Positions 19,096 through 28,537 of a stretch of 64,000 bases of DNA are shown here, piece by piece. Source of the DNA: an uncultured Chitinophagaceae bacterium (lineage in GTDB: Bacteria > Bacteroidota > Bacteroidia > Chitinophagales > Chitinophagaceae); assembly GCA_937981995.1 (NCBI GenBank), contig CALJNC010000009.1, positions 33,917-97,916 on the forward strand. Direction: 5' to 3'. The notes under the pieces are model-generated. The model saw nothing but the letters and a program-made list of their open reading frames with translations, searched no databases and had not been told where the DNA came from. Numbering within the stretch: the first letter of the stretch is position 1; every line of letters starts with the position of its first letter. The position numbers and the translations under genes are program-made.

Positions 19096-19857
19096 TTAGT
19101 CTATTAGCAAAGGCGCTTTACCATTGGTAATAATCACCTTACCATTTGAAGAGTTACTTAGTTTTTCAAAGGCTTCAATGCTTCTAAGTTTGATAATTTC
19201 ATCGGTTAAACCTTGGGATAAAATTTTCTGAGCATCTCGCTTACCCTTTGCTTCTATTAATCTTCTTTCGGCTTCCAATTTTTCCTGCTTCAATACAAAT
19301 TCCATACGCATAGCATCTTGCTCAGCTTGTAATTTTTGCTCGATAGAACTACTTAGCCCAGGAGGCAATGAAATACTTTTCATCAGAACGGACTCAATGC
19401 TTATACCATTTCCATTAAGTAATTCTATCATTTTTACTTTGATAGATTCTTCAATATTGGCTCGCTTGCCGGAATGCATATCCTTAGCGTAATACTTAGC
19501 ACATACATCTGATGCAGCTGATCTAAAAATACTCCCTATTAAAGGCTCGTAGTCTAAACCGTAATTGCTAATAATTTGACCAATACTATCACGCTCCAAT
19601 CTATATAATATTGATATTAAAGACTTTACGCTTAGACCTTCTTTACTAGGAAGGTTCAAGTCTAATCGAAGATTTTGTGTTTGAGTACTAGCTTTGATAA
19701 CCTTTGTGGTAAAGGGATTATAGGAAGTCATTCCTTGAGATAAAGAGGTATTTTTTAGCTTACCAAAGCGCTGCTTTATACCAACCTCTCCAGGCCTAAT
19801 AATCGTACATTGAGATAATAAAGGAATTAGAAATAATAAGGGAATTAGTTTTTTCAT
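19096..19857 (-). CDS. Prohibitin/SPFH-domain protein
   Basis: RPGEVGIKQRFGKL, coiled-coil EQKLQAEQDAMRMEFVLKQEKLEAERRLIEAKGKRDAQKILSQGL; N-terminal LIPLLSQC possible lipobox. Confidence 0.88.
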   Translation of the reverse strand: MKKLIPLLFLIPLLSQCTIIRPGEVGIKQRFGKLKNTSLSQGMTSYNPFTTKVIKASTQTQNLRLDLNLPSKEGLSVKSLISILYRLERDSIGQIISNYGLDYEPLIGSIFRSAASDVCAKYYAKDMHSGKRANIEESIKVKMIELLNGNGISIESVLMKSISLPPGLSSSIEQKLQAEQDAMRMEFVLKQEKLEAERRLIEAKGKRDAQKILSQGLTDEIIKLRSIEAFEKLSNSSNGKVIITNGKAPLLID

Positions 19858-19922
19858 ATCATAAAATTTCCTTTTTGACTACGAAAGGTCATTAAGGGTT
19901 TAATAACAATTGAAAATTTATC

Positions 19923-19950
19923 AAAAAAAATCCCAAGTCGTGCTTGGGAT
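19923..19950 (-). terminator. Intrinsic terminator downstream of cphB
   Basis: Minus strand ATCCCAAG-CACGA-CTTGGGAT-TTTTTTT; perfect 8-bp stem plus T tract. Confidence 0.85.
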
Positions 19951-19970
19951 AGAAAATTTAGATTCTTTAT

Positions 19971-20840
19971 TTAAACAAGTTCATTTACTTCTGCTGAAAA
20001 AACTCTTTCTTTCAAGTCATACTTATTGCCACGCTCCATGATATGCACCTTGAGATTTTCCAATGAAATTGTACTCCCCTGACCAATATCAGCAATATTA
20101 TTATGCCTTACATCAAAACCATCAATCAAAGTAACCGAACCAGAACCTATAATTTCAATTTCCTGACCTTGCTTTATTATAACTCCCGTATCCTCTCCTA
20201 AGCCTATTCCCATAGAGCCAGGATTTGTGCCAACAGCCTGAGCTAGTCTGGTAAAACGTCCACGTTTTATAAAATGAGAATCAATTACCAACTTACGTAT
20301 TAAGCCCCAACCTACCGTTAATTTTACCGCACCTTTTTTATGTGCTGTTGAAGCATTACCCTCTGCTATCATGGTAGAACTCATAGCCATTGCACCAGCA
20401 CTGGTACCAGCTATTACAAAACCTTCTTCCTCCCTATATCTTGTATGTATGATGTCTAGAAATTCTGAACCTCCATATATCGTAGTTAATCGCATTTGAT
20501 TACCACCAGAAATCATTAAACCATCACAATTTTTGATCGCTTCTAATGTCTCGGCTGTATCTACTTCATCACGATTTCTTATTCTTAAATGTGTAACATT
20601 TGTACAATCTAATTTTTGAAAAGCATCTAAGTAGTTCTCTGCTACTTCATCAGGTATTTGAGATGCTGTAGTAATTAATATAATAGTAGGATTCTCTTTC
20701 CCAATTTCATTTAAAACACTTTTTAGTATTCCTAAATCAAAAAAGTTCAAATGATCTTTTTTTATAGCGCCTTCTACTAAGTCGGTGCCTTTGTCTTCCG
20801 CCCCCCCAATTGGAATCAATGTTCCTTTCGGTAAATTCAT
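19971..20840 (-). CDS. cphB: Cyanophycinase
   Basis: GTLIPIGGAEDKG, GLMISGGNQMRL, FVIAGTSAGAMAMSSTMI, GLIRKLVIDSHFIKRGRFTRLAQAV. Confidence 0.95.
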   Translation of the reverse strand: MNLPKGTLIPIGGAEDKGTDLVEGAIKKDHLNFFDLGILKSVLNEIGKENPTIILITTASQIPDEVAENYLDAFQKLDCTNVTHLRIRNRDEVDTAETLEAIKNCDGLMISGGNQMRLTTIYGGSEFLDIIHTRYREEEGFVIAGTSAGAMAMSSTMIAEGNASTAHKKGAVKLTVGWGLIRKLVIDSHFIKRGRFTRLAQAVGTNPGSMGIGLGEDTGVIIKQGQEIEIIGSGSVTLIDGFDVRHNNIADIGQGSTISLENLKVHIMERGNKYDLKERVFSAEVNELV

Positions 20841-20906
20841 AATTGTAAAATTAAGCTTATTTCAATGATACTAAATCATTAAATTATAAGGATTTGTGGA
20901 TAAAGG

Positions 20907-22463
20907 CTAGCCCTTGTACTCACCCCACACATCGCGTAAAGCATGAGCTATCTCGCCCAAAGAGGCAAGGCTTTCAACACATTCCACTACATGTGGCATA
21001 AGGTTTTCAGTGGTTTGTGCTTTTTCTTTTAACTGAGAAAGTAATAATTCTACTTTATCATTATCTCTGCGATTCTTAAGTTCTGTCAATTTAGCAACTT
21101 GTTCTTTTTCTATTGCCGCATCAATTTTCATGATAGGAATATCCGTTTTATCATCGGTTTCAAACTTATTAACTCCTACGATTACCTTTTCTCCACTTTC
21201 AATCTCTTTTTGATATTTATAAGCCGATGCCGCTATTTGATCCTGAATAAATCCTTGCTCAATAGCTTCAACACTTCCACCCATTACATCAATTTTTTCA
21301 ATTAATTCCAAGGCTTCTGTTTCTAATCGATTAGTCAAATCTTCTACAAAATAAGAACCGGCTAATGGATCTACTGTATCTGTAACGCCACTTTCGTATG
21401 CCATTACTTGCTGCGTGCGCAATGCAATCGTTGCAGCTTCTTCAGTTGGTAAACTTAAGGCCTCATCATACCCATTGGTATGCAATGATTGCGTGCCACC
21501 TAAAGTTGCCGCTAAAGTTTGAATGGCAACGCGTACTATATTATTATGCGGCTGCTGCGCTGTCAAAGTACTGCCCCCTGTTTGTGTATGAAATCTGAGC
21601 ATTTGTGCTTTCTTTTCTGTTGCTCCTAAATCCTTTGTAATCTTTGCCCAGATTCTTCGAGCCGCTCTAAACTTTGCAACTTCCTCAAATAAATGATTGT
21701 GTGCATTAAAGAAAAAAGAAAGTCTTTTTGCGAATACATTTATGTCCAACCCTTTTTCAATAGCCGCTTTTAAATACGCCTTCCCATTACTCAATGTAAA
21801 AGCCAATTCCTGCACTGCATTACTTCCAGCCTCACGAATATGATAACCCGAAATTGAAATTGTATTCCATTTAGGCACTTCCTTACTGCAGTATTCAAAA
21901 ATATCTGTAATCAATCGCATGCTTTGTTTTGGTGGGTATATATAGGTTCCTCGAGCAGCATACTCTTTTAAAATATCATTCTGTATCGTTCCTTTTATTT
22001 TAGAAATATCAGCACCTTGTTTTTTTGCCAGCGCAACATAAAAGGCCAACAAAATAAAACCACTAGCATTTATCGTCATGGAAGTAGAAACTTTTTCTAA
22101 TTCTATCCCTTTAAATAAACGCTCCATGTCCTCTAGGGTATCAATGGCTACACCCACTTTACCTACTTCACCCATAGCCATTTCATCATCACTGTCGTAA
22201 CCTATTTGGGTAGGCAAGTCAAAGGCTACACTTAAACCGGTTACCCCATTTTTTAGTAAATAATGGTAGCGCTCGTTACTAGCTTCCGCCGTACTAAACC
22301 CAGCATATTGACGCATTGTCCAAAAACGATCTCGGTACATACCAGCATGTACCCCTCTTGTAAATGGAAACTCACCCGGATTTTCAAGATCGTATTCTTT
22401 CTTAAAATATACTTTATCTATTTCTAAACCTGAAGTGGTTTCTTTTTTATTCTCTTCGCTCAT
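20907..22463 (-). CDS. Methylmalonyl-CoA mutase family protein, catalytic domain only
   Basis: [76 protein letters not shown]; about 519 aa without a C-terminal B12-binding domain; TAATG junction with upstream RDD gene. ORF track start is 22514. Confidence 0.92.
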   Translation of the reverse strand: MSEENKKETTSGLEIDKVYFKKEYDLENPGEFPFTRGVHAGMYRDRFWTMRQYAGFSTAEASNERYHYLLKNGVTGLSVAFDLPTQIGYDSDDEMAMGEVGKVGVAIDTLEDMERLFKGIELEKVSTSMTINASGFILLAFYVALAKKQGADISKIKGTIQNDILKEYAARGTYIYPPKQSMRLITDIFEYCSKEVPKWNTISISGYHIREAGSNAVQELAFTLSNGKAYLKAAIEKGLDINVFAKRLSFFFNAHNHLFEEVAKFRAARRIWAKITKDLGATEKKAQMLRFHTQTGGSTLTAQQPHNNIVRVAIQTLAATLGGTQSLHTNGYDEALSLPTEEAATIALRTQQVMAYESGVTDTVDPLAGSYFVEDLTNRLETEALELIEKIDVMGGSVEAIEQGFIQDQIAASAYKYQKEIESGEKVIVGVNKFETDDKTDIPIMKIDAAIEKEQVAKLTELKNRRDNDKVELLLSQLKEKAQTTENLMPHVVECVESLASLGEIAHALRDVWGEYKG

Positions 22464-22942
22464 TAACCTTGATTTATTAAGTCTTTCTTTTTTACAACAT
22501 ACGTTTCTGACCATTTATCATGCCATCCCATTTCTCCAAAAAAACTAAATGCTTCAAACGGAACTAATCTACTTACAGATCTAATTGCTATTTGTTTACT
22601 CGTTGGTTTTTCACCAGATTGATTTACCACTATAGTACCTGTAAAAAATTTACCAATGGTACGCTGCGTTGTAGCTTCTGAAATAAAATAATATAAAAAC
22701 ATTACACCAAAACCTACTATATACGATATAATAGTAACTGCTGGGCTTTCTTCTTCCTCCATAAATACCTCACTTGCTAGTTGCTCATCGGCAGTAAACA
22801 TCAGTAAACCAATCAAAGCTCCTACAATTAAAACAACAACGTAATAAAAAATTGTATCAATAATTAAATTAGCAAAGCGTACACTGTTATCTGCCCTTTT
22901 TAAATAATTCGTTTCTTCAGTTAGTAAATCTTTTTGTTCCAT
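22463..22942 (-). CDS. RDD-family membrane protein
   Basis: [22 protein letters not shown]...[15 protein letters not shown] pattern of RDD domain. Confidence 0.85.
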   Translation of the reverse strand: MEQKDLLTEETNYLKRADNSVRFANLIIDTIFYYVVVLIVGALIGLLMFTADEQLASEVFMEEEESPAVTIISYIVGFGVMFLYYFISEATTQRTIGKFFTGTIVVNQSGEKPTSKQIAIRSVSRLVPFEAFSFFGEMGWHDKWSETYVVKKKDLINQG

Positions 22943-23124
22943 AATCTAATTTATTATCCATTGAATTTTATTCCATCCTTCTACTAATCAATAATAATAC
23001 AAATATAGCGGTTCTGCTTTTTGAAAAGGAAGTAAACTCCTTCCAAAGTCATATTTTGGCTATTTCAGTTTATTCCTTACGTTCATATTTATTTTAGACA
23101 TACTTTAGTTATAAAATCCCTATT

Positions 23125-24513
23125 TTGAAAATACACTTTCTACTTTCCGTTTTAATCATCTTAAGTTTCCAAAGCAATTTAAACGCTCAAACAGTTTCAG
23201 AAATTGGTCCTAATTTTCCAGGCAATCATTCTATTTCGGGCACATCTACTATTAACGCTACTCCTTATAATTTTTTCGACCAGTCAGTTCATATTCAGTT
23301 TATTTACACAGCAAGTGAAATTATGCAAGGAGGTGCTAATCAAGCGTATAATATTGATAGCATTGGTTGGTATGTAATGAATCAAATTGGGGGTAGCTTA
23401 TTAAACTATACAATTAAAATGAAAAACACCTTATCAACACATGCAAATGTGTATGATAACAATGGACTTACTACGGTGCGCAATCCATCTTCTTTACTGC
23501 CCGCAACGGACACTGCTTGGTACATGATACCACTTACTAATTCCTTTATGTGGGATGGTACAAGCAACTTACTTATAGATGTTTGCTGGGGCGTAAACCT
23601 CGGTAATACTGCAACAGGTAGTATTAGACAATTTAACCAAGGTATGATAGCCGAACGAATTTTTGAAAAAAATAATTTCAATAATATGTGCAGCTTACCT
23701 ATAAGTGCTACCGCTTTATCAAAACCATATGTACGACTAGCTGGCACCTGCGCAAATACAAATACAATTATTACCGATAGCATTTGCAGCGGTCAGAGCT
23801 ACTTATTCAATGGCAATCTTTATAGCACCACAGGAGTTTATACTGATACCTTTCAAAGTTCAATAGGATGCGACTCCATGGTAAGCTTAGATTTAAAAAC
23901 GGTAAATAGTTTTACAACGATTCTTGACGAAAACATTTGTTCGGATACATCATACACTTTTGCAGGACAGATATTAACTCAAAACGGAACATATATTGAC
24001 ACATTACAAACGGCAGGAAATTGCGATTCTATTATTCAGTTAAACTTATTTTTTGTTTCTATTGATACCACCATTACTAAATCAGGAAATAACTATACAG
24101 CCAATCAAAACAATGCGCAGTACCAATGGTACGATTGTATGTTCACGTTTCAATATGTAAATACCCAAACGTTTAACCCTACTAACTTTGGTCAATTCAT
24201 TGTAACCTTAAATTACAAAGGCTGTCTTGACACTTCAGAATGCATGGGATATTATTTGCCCGAAAGTGTAAAAAACGTTGGAGCCAATCCCGCTCTTAGC
24301 TCATATCAAATAATACCCAATCCTGCCTTAAACTATATAAAAATCAAAGGATGTGAACCCAACACGGAAATAAAAATTTATAATATGACAGGAACTTTAG
24401 TTCAGCGTAATAATACACAGAATGATCAACAAGTGCCTATTGAAAGCTTACCTAAGGGAATCTATCTGATTCAAATTGATAATTCTTATTGGAGCAAGTT
24501 CTATAAGGAATAA
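23125..24513 (+). CDS. Secreted protein with cysteine-containing repeats and T9SS C-terminal sorting domain
   Basis: Signal peptide; two repeats CSGQSYLFNGNLYSTTGVYTDTFQSSIGCDSM / CSDTSYTFAGQILTQNGTYIDTLQTAGNCDSI; C-terminal YQIIPNPALNYIKIKG...LPKGIYLIQID. Confidence 0.82.
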   Translation: MKIHFLLSVLIILSFQSNLNAQTVSEIGPNFPGNHSISGTSTINATPYNFFDQSVHIQFIYTASEIMQGGANQAYNIDSIGWYVMNQIGGSLLNYTIKMKNTLSTHANVYDNNGLTTVRNPSSLLPATDTAWYMIPLTNSFMWDGTSNLLIDVCWGVNLGNTATGSIRQFNQGMIAERIFEKNNFNNMCSLPISATALSKPYVRLAGTCANTNTIITDSICSGQSYLFNGNLYSTTGVYTDTFQSSIGCDSMVSLDLKTVNSFTTILDENICSDTSYTFAGQILTQNGTYIDTLQTAGNCDSIIQLNLFFVSIDTTITKSGNNYTANQNNAQYQWYDCMFTFQYVNTQTFNPTNFGQFIVTLNYKGCLDTSECMGYYLPESVKNVGANPALSSYQIIPNPALNYIKIKGCEPNTEIKIYNMTGTLVQRNNTQNDQQVPIESLPKGIYLIQIDNSYWSKFYKE

Positions 24514-24514
24514 T

Positions 24515-25879
24515 TTATAGAGCATTAAACACCCCTTTCCCAAACTTCTCCAAGCTAGGATCCCGAGCACCCATTAAAAGCAATACAGTACCTTCTGTTA
24601 AATGAGGACGCATTGTTTCAAGCAAATCATCTCGATTATCTACAAAGAATGATTGCACACGATTCCCTTTTAAATCCTCAATCAAATCATTGGCAGAAAT
24701 ATCTTTCGTTGTGGTTCCACCTGCATAATATATTTCGCTCATCCACATTTGGTCTTCAGGACGCATACAAGCCGTCACTTCTTTTACTAACTCTTCTCTT
24801 ATAAAACGTGTAGGTTTAAAACCATGAGGTTGAAACCAAGCAACTACTTTTTTGCCTACTGCCTGTGCAGATTTTATACTTGCTGCAATTTTAGCAGGAT
24901 TGTGCGCATAATCATCTATTACAATTACTCCATTCTTTTCTCCTAGCAATTGGTGTCGTCTATAAATACCAGGATACGTACCAAGTGCTTTAGCAGCTTT
25001 GGCTAAATCTACTTTAAGGATATCTGCTACAGCTATACAAGCTAGCGCATTTTCCATATTGTGCTCTCCAATAGTTGGCAACATAACTTCCTGCTCACCA
25101 ACATTAAACGTTATTGAAAATCCTTTTTGATTAAAGTCTTTGCCTTCAAAACGAGTGCCCACTCCAAAATCATATTCACTTCCTTTAGAAAATTCAACAA
25201 CCTTGGCGATTGGATTATGATTTACTATAAAGTATTCATTCGAGTTTCCTTTGAACGTATTGAACACTTTATCCAATTCATCTTCTTCTAAATGATCTTT
25301 ATCTTTGTTTAATAATACGCCAACGTGCGGCTTATATCTTACTAAAGAACCATCACTCTCATCGGCCTCAATTAATAAGTAATCACTTTCGCCAACAAAG
25401 GCATTGCCTATTTTTCCTTTTTCAATTAAAGAGGCTAATCCTGCACCTGTAATCAAACTTGGACTTACACCACACTCATATAGCATATGGAACATCATGG
25501 CCGTCACTGTACTTTTTCCGCTTGTGCCACCAATAGCTATCGTCTTTTTGCTTGCGCAGATAGCAGCTAACATTTCAGCTCTACTTACAATAGGTATATT
25601 TAACTCTTTGGCTTTTTTAATTTCTACATTGGTATCCTCAATGGCTGTAGAAGCCACCATGATTTGTGTATCACTTGTTATCCCGTTAGCGTCTTGTACA
25701 AAACATTTAATATTCTCAGCTTCCAACTGATCTTTTATATAATCATTTTCAGGATTGGTAAATAAACGATCGCTACCGGCCACTTCATTTCCTGTACCCG
25801 ATAAAAATTGTGCAATGGCACTCATTCCAGCACCACCTATACCTATAAAGAAAAAATTTTTATTATCTAGAATGTTCAT
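24515..25879 (-). CDS. Mur ligase family protein, MurC/Mpl-like (UDP-N-acetylmuramate--amino acid ligase)
   Basis: FFIGIGGAGMSAIAQFL, AIGGTSGKSTVTAMM, GEHNMENALACIAVAD, YPGIYRRHQLLG, VIDDYAHNPAKIAASIKSA. Confidence 0.88.
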   Translation of the reverse strand: MNILDNKNFFFIGIGGAGMSAIAQFLSGTGNEVAGSDRLFTNPENDYIKDQLEAENIKCFVQDANGITSDTQIMVASTAIEDTNVEIKKAKELNIPIVSRAEMLAAICASKKTIAIGGTSGKSTVTAMMFHMLYECGVSPSLITGAGLASLIEKGKIGNAFVGESDYLLIEADESDGSLVRYKPHVGVLLNKDKDHLEEDELDKVFNTFKGNSNEYFIVNHNPIAKVVEFSKGSEYDFGVGTRFEGKDFNQKGFSITFNVGEQEVMLPTIGEHNMENALACIAVADILKVDLAKAAKALGTYPGIYRRHQLLGEKNGVIVIDDYAHNPAKIAASIKSAQAVGKKVVAWFQPHGFKPTRFIREELVKEVTACMRPEDQMWMSEIYYAGGTTTKDISANDLIEDLKGNRVQSFFVDNRDDLLETMRPHLTEGTVLLLMGARDPSLEKFGKGVFNAL

Positions 25880-25909
25880 TTATTTAGTTTTGAGTTTTTA
25901 GTTCTAAGT

Positions 25910-25948
25910 TTCCTAGTTCTATTCCAAGTAATAATTAAGAACTAGGAA
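25910..25948. repeat. 11-bp perfect inverted repeat TTCCTAGTTCT ... AGAACTAGGAA, 17-nt spacer
   Basis: Direct reading in the gap between 24515..25879 and 25954..26502. Confidence 0.8.
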
Positions 25949-25953
25949 TGAGT

Positions 25954-26502
25954 TTACTCTTTTGCCAAAAGCATTTTTTTAGCCTCTCCGTTTAAGATGT
26001 GTATAGCAATATCTGTGGGTACTTCTGTATGTTCGTCTAATGCAAAAGTGCTTAGCCGAGTTACAAATTCTTGAGCTGGAGCACCTAAATCCATACTAGC
26101 TCCTATTTGATTAATCATTGATATTTCTTGCTCCTTAGCGGCTTTTACAGTTTCCCAAACTTCATGGCTCACATATATCTGTTGTGATAAATTATGCTCA
26201 TATTCCTCACGAATATTTCTTATCATACTTAATTGTACATCTTGCGCTGTAGCACCTTTCATATAATGACGACTAATCAAAGCATTAGGGTGAATACGTT
26301 CAACAAAATGAATCAAACGCTCATAAGCCTGTAAGCGCAAACGCAATATTTCATCTGCTTTTTTACCAAAAAGAGCTAAATGTTTTTTCTCAGTCTCAGA
26401 GGTTAAAAACTTGCTTACAATTACACTTGTAGCTATTAATACTACAACTGCAGGTAAAGTGTACTTAACGATTTCTAAAATTATATTTACTGTTTCCGAC
26501 AT
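25954..26502 (-). CDS. Conserved hypothetical protein with one N-terminal TM segment
   Basis: IVKYTLPAVVVLIATSVIVSKFL TM followed by alpha-helical domain. Confidence 0.65.
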   Translation of the reverse strand: MSETVNIILEIVKYTLPAVVVLIATSVIVSKFLTSETEKKHLALFGKKADEILRLRLQAYERLIHFVERIHPNALISRHYMKGATAQDVQLSMIRNIREEYEHNLSQQIYVSHEVWETVKAAKEQEISMINQIGASMDLGAPAQEFVTRLSTFALDEHTEVPTDIAIHILNGEAKKMLLAKE

Positions 26503-26578
26503 TCCTGTTTATAAGTATTCAGCGGTAAATATACTTTGTTTTGTAGGTTTGTTTGTGACCTATTAGATAATATTATTA

Positions 26579-27205
26579 TTGAAAGCCTCTATTACATATT
26601 CGCAAAGGTTTTTAAACCTTTTTCCTTTGATAGGCATCTTGCTTTACGTGCTTTTATTCTATTACTCAACTACATTATATCCTGGCGGCTCACAAGCCAA
26701 TCCAAATAGTATTGGTTACGATTGGATACATAACTATTGGTGTAATTTACTCAATGACTATGCAATAAATAAACAAGCAAACCCTGGTAAGAATTATGCA
26801 GTTGTAGCAATGTTCGTTTTATGTACTGCGATACTAACGTTTTTCATCAATTTTGCACTTAACTTTTGTAAGAGCATATTCTGGAAACAAACAATCATTT
26901 TAAGTGGCATTCTATCTATGCTTTTTGCCTTTTTAATTAGTACGAACTATCATGATCTTATGACCATATTATCAAGCATTTTTGGTCTATTTGCACTTAT
27001 CGGAATACTTGTTGAACTTTATGGAAGCAAATTGAATTGTTATAAGTTAACAGCAGTTTGCTGCGTTATTCTTTTAGCTTTAAATAATTATGTCTATTAT
27101 TCTAAACATTTTTTGATTGCCCTACCCTTACTTCAAAAGGTTACAATTGCCTTTGTATTAAGCTGGATTGGTTTTCTAAATTATAGAATATCCAAACTAA
27201 GATAA
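26579..27205 (+). CDS. Hypothetical multi-TM membrane protein
   Basis: At least five hydrophobic segments; TTG start as given in the ORF track. Confidence 0.6.
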   Translation: MKASITYSQRFLNLFPLIGILLYVLLFYYSTTLYPGGSQANPNSIGYDWIHNYWCNLLNDYAINKQANPGKNYAVVAMFVLCTAILTFFINFALNFCKSIFWKQTIILSGILSMLFAFLISTNYHDLMTILSSIFGLFALIGILVELYGSKLNCYKLTAVCCVILLALNNYVYYSKHFLIALPLLQKVTIAFVLSWIGFLNYRISKLR

Positions 27206-27295
27206 AATAAAGTTATCCCTTTAGGTTATTGACTTTCCTGTTCATAAGTAATAAGCTACCACGATACATTCTTATATATTTTTGTTAGGCTTTAA

Positions 27296-28438
27296 ATGAA
27301 CGAATACTTTCAATCCATATTAAAATATATTCTCTTCCCAATATCCATACTCTATGGTATAATAATTTGGCTACGGAATAAACTATACGATGCGGGTTTA
27401 TTTTCTTCATTAAGCTTTGATGCTATCCCGGTAATAAGTGTAGGAAACTTATCAGTTGGTGGCACAGGCAAATCTCCCCATATTGAATATTTAGTGCGAT
27501 TGCTTTCTCGTAAGTTTCATACTGCCACGTTAAGCCGTGGCTACGGTCGTTCTACTAAAGGATTCAGAATAGCTAATGAAAATGCTGATGCTAGAAGCAT
27601 AGGCGATGAGCCCTATCAGTTTAAAAGAAAATTTGAAAATATACTAGTAGCTGTAGGCGAAGACAGGGTAACTGCTATTCCAGAATTATTGCAACACGCT
27701 CCATATATCGAAACTATTTTACTAGACGATGCGTTTCAACACAGAAGCGTAAAACCTGGATTAAATATTTTACTTACTGAATACGACAAACCCTATACCA
27801 AGGATTATATTTTGCCTTTGGGCAGATTACGCGAAAGCCGAAAAGCAGCAAAGCGAGCCGACATCATTATCATTACCAAGTGCCCCAATGATTTAAGCGT
27901 AGCTGATAAGGAAACTTTTATTACAACATTAAATGCCGAGGAAAGTCAATCAATCTTTTTTACAAGAATTGAATACGATCAACCTAGCTCACTTTTAAAC
28001 AATAACATAAATTTTAATAAGGAAACAAACGCCGTAACATTTTCGGGCATAGCAAATGCCAAACCCTTTATAGACCGAGTACAAAGCTTAACAAAGGAGG
28101 TACATGAACTAAGCTATAAGGACCATCATTACTTTACAACCGAGGACGTAAAAGAGCTGAATGAAACCTTTCAATACATTAAGAACGAGAATAAATGTAT
28201 CTTTGTAACTGAAAAGGACGCTACCCGTCTTTTGTTACACGAAGAACTACTTTTAAAATTCAATTTACCCATAGTAGTAATTCCCATACGCATTTCTTTT
28301 TTGTTTGATGAAGGAGAACAGTTTGACAAACTGCTCAATGAGTATGTTTATTCTTACTTTCCGGTAATTGAAAATCAAGATGTGCCTGAAATAATAAGTG
28401 ATGAAGATTTAATGGTGGACTATGAAGAAGTATTATAA
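27296..28438 (+). CDS. lpxK: Tetraacyldisaccharide 4'-kinase
   Basis: VISVGNLSVGGTGKSPHIEYL, LSRGYGRSTKGF, IGDEPYQFKRKF, LLDDAFQHRSVKPGLNILL. Confidence 0.96.
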   Translation: MNEYFQSILKYILFPISILYGIIIWLRNKLYDAGLFSSLSFDAIPVISVGNLSVGGTGKSPHIEYLVRLLSRKFHTATLSRGYGRSTKGFRIANENADARSIGDEPYQFKRKFENILVAVGEDRVTAIPELLQHAPYIETILLDDAFQHRSVKPGLNILLTEYDKPYTKDYILPLGRLRESRKAAKRADIIIITKCPNDLSVADKETFITTLNAEESQSIFFTRIEYDQPSSLLNNNINFNKETNAVTFSGIANAKPFIDRVQSLTKEVHELSYKDHHYFTTEDVKELNETFQYIKNENKCIFVTEKDATRLLLHEELLLKFNLPIVVIPIRISFLFDEGEQFDKLLNEYVYSYFPVIENQDVPEIISDEDLMVDYEEVL

Positions 28439-28537
28439 TCTGATATAAATAAAAGTAAGTCATAAGACTGAAACTAATTAGCTGCGATTAGAATACAAAA
28501 CCAAGTACTGCGACTAAGTACTAAAGACAAACAAATA

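Noticed and set aside
20907-22514. Extended start of the mutase at 22514 ([17 protein letters not shown]...)
   Set aside because: Overlaps the RDD gene; the TAATG junction at 22463 gives [12 protein letters not shown], a more natural start.
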